This document shows, piece after piece, positions 45,040-55,729 of a stretch of 64,000 nucleotides of DNA. The stretch covers positions 34,334,282 through 34,398,281 of the forward strand of contig JAVIAB010000025.1 in assembly GCA_032433765.1 (NCBI GenBank). Direction: 5' to 3'. The notes below the pieces were generated by a model. It saw only the letters and a program-made list of their open reading frames with translations. It was not told the origin of the DNA and made no database searches. Source of the DNA: Megaustenia siamemsis (lineage: Eukaryota; Mollusca; Gastropoda; Stylommatophora; Ariophantidae). Position 1 is the first letter of the stretch. The number at the start of each line of letters is the position of its first letter. A program made the position numbers and the translations under genes.

Positions 45040-45135
45040 TGTTCTCATAGCAACACGTGGCTGTGAAGCGTGGGTATCCGATAATTCTGTTGGAAAAAGA
45101 ACATCAGTGATGTTTGAATGAGAGATCTAGAGGAG
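45040..45135 (+). mobile_element. Small LINE RT C-terminal fragment
   Basis: One frame reads VLIATRGCEAWVSDNS, resembling the LLYGCETW segment that follows the palm in LINEs. Too short for family assignment. Confidence 0.45.
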
Positions 45136-45169
45136 AATGATCATAATACAGTGAACGAAGAACAAACAT

Positions 45170-45495
45170 GTCAGTTTCGCGGGAACTAAAATTTCAGAGA
45201 AATAGTTCATAACGAACATAAAGAACATAATGAACATAATAACATAATGGATATAATGGATATAAAGAACATAACGTCGGTTGTGATCAAACTCTACCCC
45301 TTGTCCTTTGTTGTCCAGTTCACTAACCACTGAGCTATCGCGGCTCCCGTAATCTTTGCATGGTACAGTACATTTCCAAATTTTGTTATAATAATGGACA
45401 TAACGAACATAAGGAACATAAAGAACATAACGAACATAATATGCATAAAAAACATAATGGATAATGGACATAAAGAACATAAGAATAATGAAAAC
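45170..45495. repeat. Irregular GAACATAA-type repeats split by a partial SINE S3
   Basis: AACATAAAGAACATAACGAA-like short repeats occupy 45205-45275 and 45390-45490. Between them 45285-45360 is the head of SINE S3 on the minus strand, with the complements of its B box and of ATAGCTCAGTGGTTAGTGAA. Confidence 0.75.
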
Positions 45496-45539
45496 AAATG
45501 TCTGCTCATTTAAAACGACACAAATGTATAGAGAAGATA

Positions 45540-46050
45540 ATTATTGGGGCACAGTTCATGGCAAATGAGTGGAAGATCTAGAAAAAGGTGGATGCAAGTC
45601 ATCCACGATGAGCTAGGATTGACTGCTGCAGAAGCTGGGCACATCATGCAGAGCAGAGAAAACTGTAAAACAGAGTGGCTGTCATAGGTTCTAAGTTCCA
45701 ACAGAGGCAAAGAACACACAATACGTTGATGATTGTACACATATATGAGTTAAGAAGAAATAGAGGATGTACAGACGGACTAGTCACCCTACAACAGCAA
45801 GCAGAAAAGATGGTATACAGTCTAAATGTGTACATAGCTTTCATTGACCAGGAAAAGGCATTCGACAGAGTAAACAGGGAACAGCTGTAGGAAATACTAA
45901 CAATATATGGAGTAAGCCAACATCTAATCAACCTAATTAAAAGTCTCTACATTAACAGCAGCTGCACAGTTAGAACACCACGAGGTTACACAGTAAGACA
46001 TGTCGGTGAATTATTCCCCCTATTGTTTATTACTGACAACGACTCCATAT
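45540..46050 (+). pseudogene. LINE RT fragments, families F/E, degenerate
   Basis: The first ~140 bp carry a LINE C-terminal-like end (HDELGLTAAEAGHIMQ-like). From about 45745 a frame encodes an RT start: IYELRRNRGCTDGLVTLQQQ, then VYIAFIDQEKAFDRVNREQL, RT motif A. A stop follows at about 45888. Motifs B and C are missing because unrelated repeated sequence follows. Confidence 0.65.
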
Positions 46051-46190
46051 GGATGTTAGCCAACCCATCAAGATAGAGGAGAGATTACGAGTAAGACATG
46101 TGGGTGAATTATCCCCCCCTATTGTTTATTACTTACAACGACTCCATATGGATGTTAGCCAACCCATCAAAGATAGAGGAGATCAACGAA
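46020..46190. repeat. Tandem duplication of about 100 bp
   Basis: CGACTCCATATGGATGTTAG and CCAACCCATCAA occur twice (46037 and 46138), with GTAAGACATGTGGGTGAATT-like copies between. The 159-residue frame at 46049-46528 spans this and is not a gene. Confidence 0.75.
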
Positions 46191-46289
46191 CTTCTATTAG
46201 CAGACGATCAGGCACTACTAGTACATGGACAATGTATTACAGGTCTGTGGGTTTACCAATAACAACGCTGGCGAAGAGCGGATACCGGT

Positions 46290-46600
46290 TCCTACGTCAT
46301 TCAGGGGGATATTCTCGTGTTCTCATCAATGCCCTCCGAAATGTGGGTAGGGCACAGGACTTTGACAACCATGAGTCCACATCAGTCCATTGGATGAAAG
46401 AGATGGGAGCTAAGATTTGCACAGCCAGAAACAATAGACTTAGTGGGCGTGTAAGTAAGCTTCAACCATCTCAGAACTGGAGACGTCAGTCGACGGACAT
46501 TGCAAAGCTTGCTGATGAGGGGATCTGAGCACCTATGGACATGTTCTGAGTGCAGTGATGATGACCCGTAAATAACTCAATAACTCAATAACTCAATAAC
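46290..46600 (+). mobile_element. Family G element, single-copy 3' end
   Basis: It includes MKEMGAKICTARNNRLSGRV in one frame and ends GGATCTGAGCACCTATGGAC, followed by AATAACTCAATAACTC. This is the unamplified counterpart of 8660-9650. Class unrecognised. Confidence 0.6.
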
Positions 46601-46604
46601 TCAA

Positions 46605-47165
46605 TAACATGGAAACAAGATCTACAAGAACACTTAAACAGACTCAACAGCACAGCCACAAAGTACAAAATGAAAATCAACATTAGCAAAACTGAAGTCA
46701 TGAATATCGCAACAGAGGAACAGAACATCAACATAACTATAGACGGATGACAAGTAAAACAAGCAGAGGAATTAAATGCCTAGAAAGTCTGAAAACTGCC
46801 TTAGAGATAAGAACAGAAATAAAAAATTGAGAAAAAAGCTAGTAATAATTCCCTCCATATAATACATAATGAAACAACAGATACAATAGTTTGGCCACGC
46901 TGTAAGAGAGAAAGATCAAAACATCACACAATGAGCCCTTAAGAACCTTTGCCAGAGCGTCAGACCAAGAGACGACCACGAAAAAGATGGTTTGGTGGAA
47001 TATTAGATAACATAACAGCAACAGTTGGCCTATAGAGTTGAAAAAGATGGTTTCATGGAATACTGGATAACATTACAGCAGCTGTGGACCTCTAGAGGTG
47101 AAAAAGACACTGATTTATATCTCTCCTCTATACTGAAATGCAAATGAGAAAAGAAAGAAGAAAAA
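46605..47165 (+). mobile_element. LINE family E, 3' portion
   Basis: Frames include QEHLNRLNSTATKYKMKINI, SKTEVMNIATEEQNINIT, then a broken C-terminus with RPRKRWFGGILDNITA-like sequence that is partly duplicated at 46985 and 47040. It is colinear with the minus-strand copy at 4694-5560. Confidence 0.7.
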
Positions 47166-47274
47166 TTATATATATTGAAATAATGGCCTGAGAGGTCGAC
47201 GAAATACAATTGGAGAGCAGCAAATCTCCGCCACAAGGAGTATGAAAGATCACAATAAAGGCCTTTATTATCTT

Positions 47275-48015
47275 CGTCATCATCAAGTACCATGCCTGCA
47301 GGCGTAGGAGATCACGTTTCTCCACAACCTTTGATCTTGATATTTATTTATCTTTTCTGTTGTTGACCTTCTTTAAAGCCATTCTCTTATGCTTCTGGTA
47401 TCTTTTCTCTTTACTTCCCTCTATCTCTCCGTCCCTTACACTTCGTAGCTGTCCATGGTATTCTCAACATTCTTCTGCAAAACCATATTTCTACAGCCTC
47501 CAGTGATTTTCTTGTCTGTTATTCTATTGACCATGATTCACATCCATAAGTTAAGACTGGCTCTACATTACATTTAAGAACTCTTTTTTTTTATCTATTG
47601 TCAAAAATGGATTGCATAGTATCTTCCCTGTTTTTTGGAAAACTGTTTTTGCCCGAGCTATTCTGCATCTCATCTTTGTTGTAGATCTACCGTCTGAGGT
47701 TAACATTGTTTCCATATATTTTAATTCATTTACCTGTTTTAATATTGTTTCACCTGTCTTTATTGTACATTGCGTTGATGTCCTTTTCTTTGCTGCTACC
47801 ATTACTTCTTCTTTTTTACTGTTAAGGCTGAGTCCTTTATTTTTGTTTTTGTTCACTATAATGTCTAACATTTCTTGTAACTCATTTTCGCTCTTAGCAA
47901 TTAAGACTGTATCATCAGCATATCTTAGATTATTTATATTATGACCTCCAATTGTTATTCCAGGAGTGTCCCTTATGGATCTTAAAATAACCAATATTAT
48001 TATATCATTCTAACA
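47275..48015 (-). pseudogene. LINE family B, antisense copy with RT motif C
   Basis: A minus-strand frame (47563-47994) reads NLRYADDTVLIAKSENELQ (RT motif C, Y-A-D-D), then KTGETILKQVNELKYMETML, RCRIARAKTVFQK. The 3' part to 47275 contains the broken family B terminus and tail complement. It supplies the only YADD box of family B in the window. From 48016 to 48255 I see nothing. Confidence 0.82.
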
Positions 48016-48255
48016 TATTTTTATTGATGAGATTATAGAAATGAAACTTAGTATTCTGGAGTCAAGTTCGGTGCTTGTAGTAGATAAGTGGCTGAATAGG
48101 TGGGTTAGAAGTGCGGGTAGCCAACAAGCTACAGAAACTATCGGCAGGAAGAAACAGATCACCTATGGGTTTTCCCGGAGTGCTTCGAAGTACTTCCCAT
48201 TAGTTGGTATGTCTGTGGGAGTACAAATATTAACGAAAACTCACTTTTTTTCCAG

Positions 48256-48394
48256 TCGAACTCAGAAGGCTATGCTGAGATTAGCCTCTTGGGATTCAGC
48301 AAAGATGACCTCGGCTCGTACACGTGTAAAGTCTATGATGAGAACGATTATTGGGCTTTCAACAGCGCTGAAGGAAGAGTTGTAGAACGTGCAG
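48256..48394 (+). CDS. Exon C2: C-terminal segment of an Ig-like domain (module 2)
   Basis: This 139-nt exon lies between TTTTTTTCCAG and the donor GCAG|GTATTG, entering in phase 0 and leaving in phase 1. It encodes SNSEGYAEISLLGFSKDDLG then SYTCKVYDENDYWAFNSAEG, RVVERA. The segment KDDLGSYTCKV is a textbook Ig strand-F motif (D-x-G-x-Y-x-C). With A2 and B2 it completes a whole Ig domain of about 124 residues, with cysteines in A2 and C2 and the tryptophan in B2. It is the best-supported exon of the gene. Its paralogue C1 lies 36.4 kb upstream. The product is probably a secreted or membrane Ig-repeat protein; I cannot name it. Confidence 0.9.
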
Positions 48395-48439
48395 GTATTG
48401 TACAACATCATCGCTATCATGTTTCCCAACTTAGTTGTA

Positions 48440-48890
48440 GTTATAGTTGTATTTAGTTGAAGGCCTCCGTATCACTGCAAACGAATTCAAATTCATAATT
48501 GCTAACCGCCCGCGCTAGTGGAATCATCAGCATTAATATCTCATCACATTAAAGGATCAAACCAAAGAAAGGCAGCTGTAGACCCCATCATGCAGTCATA
48601 GCACACGCCATAAGACATAAGCCGTAATGTCACTGGAAGTCAGCGCAGCCGAACTGTCCTTCGTCATACGATATCACTATTCATCGTAAACAATCGGAAT
48701 ATCCAAACATGATCCGTATGAAATACACAGCTCACGGTGTGCACAAAACACTAAACTCAGTAGCTTTGACATCGAATCGGACTTGGAATATGAGGAAACT
48801 GCAACAAGAAACACTTTTCAAACTGAGCCTAACGGTTCCTGTCGCCATTCCGCCATATTGACCGGAAGTCCGTTTCCTAACTTCCGATGT
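48440..48890 (-). repeat. Interspersed repeat family H, copy 3 (reversed)
   Basis: On the minus strand it runs from near CCGGTCAATATGGCGGAAT to GTGATACGGAGGCC, as in copies 1 and 2. Open frames within it are not conserved. Confidence 0.72.
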
Positions 48891-49040
48891 TGAACACCTG
48901 TTTATTCTAAAAACAAAATTGTTGTATCTATTTCTTTGTGTCGATTGGTTTTGTTTACTGAACCACTTTGCTCTCTCTCTACTTTGCAATTTTACTTTTA
49001 AAAATTGTTTGTTTTTTTTCAACGCTAATCCCCTCTGCTG

Positions 49041-49300
49041 GGAGCCGCAATAGCTCAGTGTTAGTGAATTGGACTGCAAAGGACAAGAGGTAGGGTTCAA
49101 TCCCAACCGACGGCTTCCGGGTTCACCCAGCCTTTAATGGGTACCGAATTTTTTCTGGGAAAGTAAAGCGGCACGGGCGTAATACCGACCACATTACCCC
49201 AAAAATCATGTGCCGAATGTCTGTAAGATGTATGGTCACTAACACCATATTCCCTACACGCCACTTGGCGTGACGGGGGCACTTTACTTTTTACTAATCC
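49041..49300 (+). mobile_element. SINE family S3, full-length copy
   Basis: Head: AATAGCTCAGTGTTAGTGAA (A box) and AGGGTTCAATCCC (B box). Body: GGCACGGGCGTAATACCGAC; end CACTTGGCGTGACGGGGGCA and CTTTACTTTTT. It is the most regular S3 copy here. Confidence 0.87.
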
Positions 49301-49364
49301 CCTCTGCTCCGCTGTTTCTCGTTTCCACTGTATTGTAGTCATTATGATAGAGAAATATTATAAT

Positions 49365-49790
49365 AAATAAGATTCGTAGACTAAGGTGCTGGCCATGTAA
49401 GAAGAATGGCAAACAATCGTATTCCCAAACAAATATTGTATGGCGATCTTAAGGACGGAAAGAAACCATAGGGCAGACCAGTGCTGATATACAAGGATGT
49501 TTGCAGGGCTTCCTTGAGGGAATTCTCTATAAGTGAAAGGAACTGGGAAAATGTGACTGCGGATCATAGTACATGGAGAGCAAACATAAAAAATGGCACA
49601 GCAACTTTCGAGACAGTGCTGATGTCAAATTCAGAAGACAAAAGCCGCAAGAGAAAGGAGTCAAGGCCGGGTACTGCGGGTACACCTTGCTCGTTCTGTG
49701 GTTAGATCTGTCTGTCCAGGATTGGCAAATTCAGCCACGAGAAAAGATGTTCAGTAAAGCAGCAACCAGTATGAGACACTAATGCTTTAC
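49365..49790 (+). mobile_element. LINE family I, 3' C-terminal fragment
   Basis: Across two frames it reads VRRMANNRIPKQILYGDLKD, GRPVLIYKDVCRASLREFSI and NWENVTADHSTWRANIKNGT. This matches the well-known C-terminal tail of animal endonuclease/reverse-transcriptase LINEs (GHV-R-M ... K-x-x-LYG-x-L ... L-x-x-F-x-I). It ends with a cysteine-containing FCG...C region and is 5'-truncated at 49365. Confidence 0.75.
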
Positions 49791-49984
49791 CAAGCTACTG
49801 ACTTATCATGATTGTTTGCTACCAACCGTCTGTCAAAACGCCAAAGGCCATACATACATTATATTAATTGTAAACAGGTCGCTTCCACTCTAATGTAGAC
49901 ATTATGTTATTTATGATACAGTAATAGTGTATTAATTGTAAATAATGTTTTTATTCTTTTAGAATTAAACAAGAAATTATTGTT

Positions 49985-49986
49985 CC

Positions 49987-50076
<90 letters not shown>

Positions 50077-50092
50077 TTATATATATATATAA
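49985..50092. repeat. (TC)n and (TA)n microsatellites
   Basis: TCTCTC repeats at 49987-50022 are followed by about 30 TA dinucleotides with a short TTTATT interruption. The next LINE B starts directly after. Confidence 0.95.
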
Positions 50093-50375
50093 TCATCAAG
50101 TACCAAGCCTGCTGGCGTAGGTGACCATGTCTCTCCACAACTTTCGATCTCGACAGTCATTTATCATTTCTGTTGCTGACCTTCTGCCAAGCCATTTTCT
50201 TAAGATGTCTGGTATTTTTTCTCTTAGCTTCCCTCTATCTCTTCGTCCCTCAATTTTTTCAGTGGTTCCAATATATTCCAGTTGTTCTCTTCTCATTACT
50301 TGGCCAAAAAGCGATGACTGTTTCTTCCTATTATAGAGAATAGCTTTCTTCTTGCTTTGACCTCTTTCAGAATAT
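50093..50375 (-). mobile_element. LINE family B, antisense 3' end
   Basis: The minus-strand frame has LFGQVMRREQLEYIGTTEKI, LRKWLGRRSATEMINDCRD and RKLWRDMVTYASRLGT. The tail complement ATCATCAAGTACC is at 50092. The 5' end is near 50375. Confidence 0.8.
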
Positions 50376-50384
50376 GTGTACATA

Positions 50385-50600
50385 TACAGATTGTATACTT
50401 TGCCTCCTCTAAGAACGCCTGTACGTATACAGATTTGATATATGTTCTCCTCTCAGAACGCCTGTACGTATAAAGATTTGATATATGTTCTCCTCTCAGA
50501 ACGTCTGTACGTATAAAGATTTGATATATGTTCTCCTCTCAGAACGTCTGTACGTATAAAGATTTGATATATGTTCTCCTCTCAGAACGTCTGTCCCTAA
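50385..50600. repeat. 43-bp tandem repeat, about 5 copies
   Basis: Units read TGTTCTCCTCTCAGAACGTC, TGTACGTATAAAGATTTGAT, ATA. The array lies between C2 and D2. From 50601 to 50849 I see nothing apart from the D2 acceptor. Confidence 0.92.
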
Positions 50601-50849
50601 CTAAGTACCAGGTACATATTTTGTTTTAGTTGCTGTAACTGGATGAGGTGTTAATACCTGGCTTTCCGCGTGAAAACCAAGATCCATTTAAATAAGCTAC
50701 CTAATTATCTACCTGGCACTTACCTTGTCTAAAATGTCATAATTATTTCTTGTCAACGATTTTTTTTATTTATTAAGTCCACAACTTATCTTGTTGCATT
50801 GATATAGACATTATATACGTTGCTCAACGCGTTGATTTACCTTTAACAG

Positions 50850-50930
50850 GTATACCACCAGCAGTAAGTGGGGAATCCAAGAAAGCTGCTTTTGTAGTTG
50901 AAAAGGCAGCAGTAGCACCAGATGCACGAG
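50850..50930 (+). CDS. Exon D2: 27-residue linker between Ig modules
   Basis: This 81-nt exon lies between TTTACCTTTAACAG and the donor CGAG|GTATTG, phase 1 at both ends. It encodes (G)IPPAVSGESKKAAFVVEK and AAVAPDAR. The length, phase, splice sites and the residues FVVE match exon D1, although the rest has diverged. It lacks cysteines and is rich in Ala, Pro and charged residues, as in an interdomain stalk. It joins C2 (glycine restored) and A3 (valine restored). The downstream intron starts like that of D1 (GTATTGTA-ACAAGAT with a G/A change). Confidence 0.75.
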
Positions 50931-50959
50931 GTATTGTAAACAAGATACGAGCAATAAAG

Positions 50960-51490
50960 TTGACATTTATTACTTGTATAAATGATATCTAAGATGAAAC
51001 AAAAAAGTTGAAATTTATTACTGGTATAAATGATATCTAAGATGAAACAACAAAGTTGCAATTTATTACTGGTATAAATGATATCTAAGATGAAACAACA
51101 AAGTTGATATTTATTACTGGTATAAATGATATCTAAGATGAAACAACAAAGTTGATATTTATTACTGGTATAAATGATATCTAAGATGAAACAAAAAGTT
51201 GAAATTTATTACTGGTATAAATGATATCTAAGATAAAACAACAAAGTTGATATTTATTACTGGTATAAATGATATCTAAGATGAAACAACAAAGTTGATA
51301 TTTATTACTGGTATAAATGATATCTAAGATGAAACAACAAAGTTGATATTTATTACTGGTATAAAATGATATCTAAGATAAAACAACAAAGTTGACATTT
51401 ATTACTGGTATAAATGATATCTAAGATAAAACAAAAAAGTTGATATTTATTACTAGTATTAATGATATCTAAGATGAAACAAAAAATCCC
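50960..51490. repeat. 48-bp minisatellite, about 11 copies
   Basis: Units read GTTGATATTTATTACTGGTA, TAAATGATATCTAAGATGAA, ACAACAAA. The array starts about 30 bp after the D2 donor, so here too a minisatellite begins beside a 5' splice site. From 51491 to 51740 I see nothing. Confidence 0.93.
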
Positions 51491-51740
51491 TGCATTGTTG
51501 TATGTGTGTTTTGTTTCATCATTTCAGAGTATTAAGGCGCAACATTTGATTATAAATAATTAGTTTTCCTTCTTCTTTCCTTCCTCATTCGTCTCTCAGA
51601 TTTGAAGAAAGATTGTTATTTTATTGTGATCTCTTGGGTTTGTTTGTGGTCATATTTCACAGTTTTTCGTGTATTCTCTCTTTGTTGTCTTTTACTTTAA
51701 TTCCTTTATAACTCCACTTAGACAAATGAGAATTTTTTTT

Positions 51741-51762
51741 TTGGGGGGGGGGGGGGTGGAGG
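51741..51762 (+). repeat. Poly-G tract
   Basis: TTTTTTTTGGGG with about 16 G in a row, then TGGAGG. Possible quadruplex or assembly artefact. Confidence 0.85.
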
Positions 51763-51814
51763 AAAGAGAAGGAATAAGACACCGCAGCCTATTAAAAAAT
51801 AATCTTGGAAGGGA

Positions 51815-51995
51815 TAATACAAGCAAGGTAAAAGAGGCAGAGATAGACAAAGACTAACACGGACGAGTAGCATCAAGAGACAGACAAATCAGCCTATAAC
51901 AGCCTGCACTATTAAAGCAAGAGACAGAGCGGAATGGCGCTCCATGGTATCTTCGATGAGGCGGAGGGGACCCTCAAAGATGATGATGATCACGT
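51815..51995 (+). mobile_element. LINE family C, 3' end fragment
   Basis: It encodes GKRGRDRQRLTRTSSIKRQT, ACTIKARDRAEWRSMVSS-like residues over small indels, and ends near GATGATGATGAT. It matches 25075-25240. Confidence 0.72.
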
Positions 51996-52024
51996 CACTC
52001 TAATAATGTCTTCTCTTGACTTCT

Positions 52025-52660
52025 CTAACAATCTTTTTCTCTATTATCCACTTGTTACTATATTTTCCTACTTTATTTTGTCATGCCGTTACCATTATCC
52101 CCTTGTTACTATATTTTCCTACTTTATTTTGTCATGCCGTTACCATTATCCCCTTGTTACTATATTTTCTTCTTTTATTGTGTCATGCCGTTACCATTAT
52201 CCCCTTGTTACTATATTTTCCTTCTCTTATTTTGTCATGCCGTTACCATTATCCCCTTGTTACTATATTTTTCCTTCTTTTATTTTGTCATGCCGTTACC
52301 ATTATCCCCTTGTTACTATATTTTCCTATTTTATTTTGTCATGCCGTTACCATTATCCCCTTGTTACTATATTTTCCTTCTTTTATTTTGTCATGCCGTT
52401 ACCACTATCCCCTTGTTACTATATTTTCCTATTTTATTTTGTCATGCCGTTACCATTATCCCCTTGTTACAATATTTTCCTTCTTTTATTTTGTCATGCG
52501 TTACCATTATCCCCTTGTTACTATATTTTCCTTCTTTATTTTGTCATGCCGTTACCATTATCCCCTTGTTACTATATTTTCCTTCTTTATTTTGTCATGC
52601 CGTTACCATTATCCCTTGTTACTATATTTTCCTACTTTATTTTGTCATGCCGTTACCATG
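52025..52660. repeat. 51-bp minisatellite, about 12 copies
   Basis: Units read GCCGTTACCATTATCCCCTT, GTTACTATATTTTCCTACTT, TATTTTGTCAT. As 51 is 17 codons, all three + frames stay open for long distances (up to 255 residues) with a RYHYPLVTIFSYFILSC repeat; these overlap each other and are artefacts. Confidence 0.95.
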
Positions 52661-54440
52661 AAATCTCCCGTCTGCCACCCACCAACTGCTCCTCAGTTTG
52701 ATGAAATCTCCCACCTGCCACACAACATCTGCTCCTCAGTTTGATGAAATCTCCCGTCTGCCACCCACCAACTGCTCCTCAGTTTGATGAAATCTCCCAT
52801 GTGCCACCCACCAACTGCTCCTCAGTTTGATGAAATCTCCCACCTGCCACCCACCAACTGCTCCCCAGTTTGATGAAATCTCCCATCTGCCACCCACCAA
52901 CTGCTCCTCAGTTTGATGAAATCTCCCGTCTGCCACCCACCAACTGCTCCTCAGTTTGATGAAATCTCCCACCTGCCACCACCAACTGCTCCTCAGTTTG
53001 ATGAAATCTCCCATCTGCCATCCATCAACTGCTCCTCAGTTTGATTAAATCTCCCACCTGCCACCCACCAACTGCTCCTCAGTTTGATGAAATCTCCCAT
53101 CTGTCACCCACCAACTGCTCTTCAGTTTGATGAAATCTGCCACCTGCCACCCACCAACTGCTCTTCAGTTTGATTAAATCTCCCATCTGCCACCCAGCAA
53201 CTGCTCCTCAGTTTGATGAAATCTCCCACCTGCCACCCACCAACTGCTCTTCAGTTTGATGAAATCTCCCGTCTGTCACCCACCAACTGCTCCTCAGTTT
53301 GATGAAATCTCCCACCTGCCACCCACCAACTGATCCTCAGTTTGATGAAATCTCCCACCTGCCACCCACAAATTGCTCCTCAGTTTGATGAAATCTCCCA
53401 CCTGCCACCCACCAACTGCTCCTCAATTTGATGAAATCTCCCACCTGCCACCCACCAACTGCTCCTCAGTTTGATGAAATCTCACATCTGCCACCCACCA
53501 ACTGCTCTTCAGTTTGATGAAATCTCCCATGTGCCACCCACCAACTGCTCCTCAGTTTGATGAAATCTCCCACCTGCCACCCACCAACTGCTCTTCAGTT
53601 TGATGAAATCTCCCGTCTGCCACCCACCAACTGCTCCTCAGTTTGATGAAATCTCCCACCTGCCATCCACCAACTGCTCCTCAGTTTGATGAAATCTCCC
53701 ATCTGCCACCCACCAACTGCTCCTCAGTTGATGAAATCTCCCATGTGCCACCCACCAAGTGCTCCTCAGTTTGATGAAATCTCCCATGTGCCACCCACCA
53801 ACTGCTCCTCAGTTTGATGAAATCTCCCACCTGCCACCCACCAACTGCTCCTCAGTTTGATGAAATCTCCCACCTGCCACCCACCAACTGCTAATCAGTT
53901 TGATGAAATCTCTCGTCTGCCACCCACCAACTGCTCCTCAGTTTGGTGAAATCTCCCACCTGCCACCCACCAACTGCTCCCCAGTTTGATGAAATCTCCC
54001 ACCTGCCACCCACCAACTGCTCCTCAGTTTGATGAAATCTCCCGTCTGCCGCCCACTAACTGCTCCTCAGTTTGACGAAATCTCTCACCTGCCACCCACC
54101 ATCTGCTCCTCGGTTTGATGAAATCTCCCATCTGCCACCCACCAACTGCTCCTCAGTTTGATGAAATCTCCCCACCTGCCACCCACCAACTGCTCCTCAG
54201 TTTGATGAAATCTCCCATCTGCCACCCACCAACTGCTCTTCAGTTGATGAAATCTCCCACCTGCCACCCACCAACTGCTCTTCAGTTTGATGAAATCTCC
54301 CATCTGCCACCCAGCAACTGCTCCTCAGTTTGATGAAATCTCCCACCTGCCACCCACCAACTGCTCCTCAGTTTGATGAAATCTCCCATCTGCCACCCAC
54401 CAACTGCTCCCCAGTTTGATGAAATCTCTCACCATGCCCG
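52660..54440. repeat. 44-bp minisatellite, about 40 copies
   Basis: Units read TGATGAAATCTCCCACCTGC, CACCCACCAACTGCTCCTCA, GTTT. Variants CACCTG, CATCTG, GTCTG and CATGTG are interspersed. It abuts the 51-bp array with no spacer: the last 51-bp unit runs into GAAATCTCCC. From 54441 to 54600 the DNA is unremarkable. Confidence 0.96.
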
Positions 54441-54599
54441 ACATCCACCGCTCCCCATTTACTGTCTTTCCTCTCATTCCCTCATTCTCTTCCCATTCTA
54501 TTTTCTTTTTTGTGTTTGTTATTTTTTACCATCATTGATGTAATGGAAATATATATAATATTTTTTTGGATCAATAAATAAATCTGGCGTTGACTATGT

Positions 54600-54722
<123 letters not shown>

Positions 54723-54773
54723 ATGTGAATTATACGTCATTTACTTTCTGCTTTTATTTTTATTTCTCTGCAG

Positions 54774-54881
54774 TGAGAGTGGATCTGAATCTGACCCAAG
54801 GTTCAGGCGATGACGATCCTACGACCCTTTCTGTCAAGTGTTCTTTTAAAAACATGCGAGAGGCGTATGTCATACTGTCAA
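54774..54881 (+). CDS. Exon A3: N-terminal segment of an Ig-like domain (module 3)
   Basis: The exon starts after TATTTCTCTGCAG, in phase 1. It encodes VRVDLNLTQGSGDDDPTTLS then VKCSFKNMREAYVILS. LSVKCSF is homologous to LSIKCSV in A2, with the strand-B cysteine. The intron side is homologous to that of A2. The 3' end is uncertain. The only strong donor is TCAA|GTATGT at 54882, which gives 108 nt and phase 1, whereas A2 gives phase 2. A weaker site AT|GTGTGT at 54886 would restore phase 2. A matching B3 exon is not found in the remaining 9.1 kb, so it is either beyond the window or lost. Confidence 0.75.
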
Positions 54882-55129
54882 GTATGTGTGTGTGAGAGTG
54901 TGCGTGTTGCTATATGTTTGTGTGTGTGTTTACTTTAACAAAATTACAATAACTATTTATTTTTTAATAAACGATTACGGGGACTCATCCTGCCCTACTA
55001 AAATTAGACTGTAAAAATGCTTGTATGTGCCACTAGCGATCTCACACGTGGGGGAACATTTACCGGGCTGCCCTTAACATACGTTTTTTTTTTTTTAATT
55101 AAGCCCTTAAATTGCAATAGACTTAGTGC

Positions 55130-55575
55130 GGTCGAGAAATAGATAAAATTAACTGCTCAAAGGAAATACAGAACTTGGGGATAAACAACAAATATATAGT
55201 AGCAACCATCAATATATGCACAATAACAACAACAAAGAAGTAGAAGTTATGGAATAAAAGACAAAGAGGAAAATAAAAATACTAGGATTAGCGGACACCA
55301 GAATAAAAGGCAATAAGTAAAGAATACACATATGAACAACACGATAATATTCCCAGGAGTCGACATCACAGAAAGAGCAAAACACGGAGTGGGCTTTATC
55401 ATTGACATAGGAGATGCTAAGAAATATTCAAGAAATGCAACACTACACAGAAAGAATAATCACGAGACTACCAGAAGATGACAGAAAAACAACTTACACA
55501 CAAATGTATGCCCCATGTAACAACAATGAAACAGGCAGTTAAGAATTCTAGGACACATTAAATGAAATTGTTTTA
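55130..55575 (+). pseudogene. LINE endonuclease fragment, degenerate
   Basis: Across several frames it reads GLADTRIKGNK, HGVGFIIDIGDA and DRKTTYTQMYAPCNNNETG, the middle of an AP-type LINE endonuclease (the Y-A-P segment before the D-x-N motif). Many stops are present and no RT follows. The family is probably E. Confidence 0.55.
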
Positions 55576-55664
55576 TGATAATGAATGAAGAATTAGAGAA
55601 ATTCATAAGTTTCCGAGAAAATTGAAAAAAAACTCTGTGGGCACGAATTTCTGAACGAACTAAA

Positions 55665-55720
55665 ACAAAATATTCCCTATACGTCACTTGGCGTGACGTG
55701 ACACATTAGTTACTTTTACA
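55665..55720 (+). mobile_element. SINE family S3, 3' tail fragment
   Basis: ATATTCCCTATACGTCACTT and GGCGTGACGTGAC, then a TTACTTTTA end, match the last ~50 bp of S3 copies at 38975-39020 and 49245-49295. Confidence 0.65.
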
Positions 55721-55729
55721 TTACATCTT

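Noticed and set aside
46049..46528. 159-residue frame as a gene
   Set aside because: It crosses a tandem duplication and a family G element end, so it is a chance fusion.
49041..49120. True tRNA gene
   Set aside because: The A and B boxes are present, but the stretch continues into a SINE body repeated at other loci and does not fold into a full cloverleaf by eye.
51934..52744. Overlapping 255-, 242- and 192-residue frames as membrane proteins
   Set aside because: All three + frames of a 51-bp array are open at once; the hydrophobic look comes from the T-rich unit.
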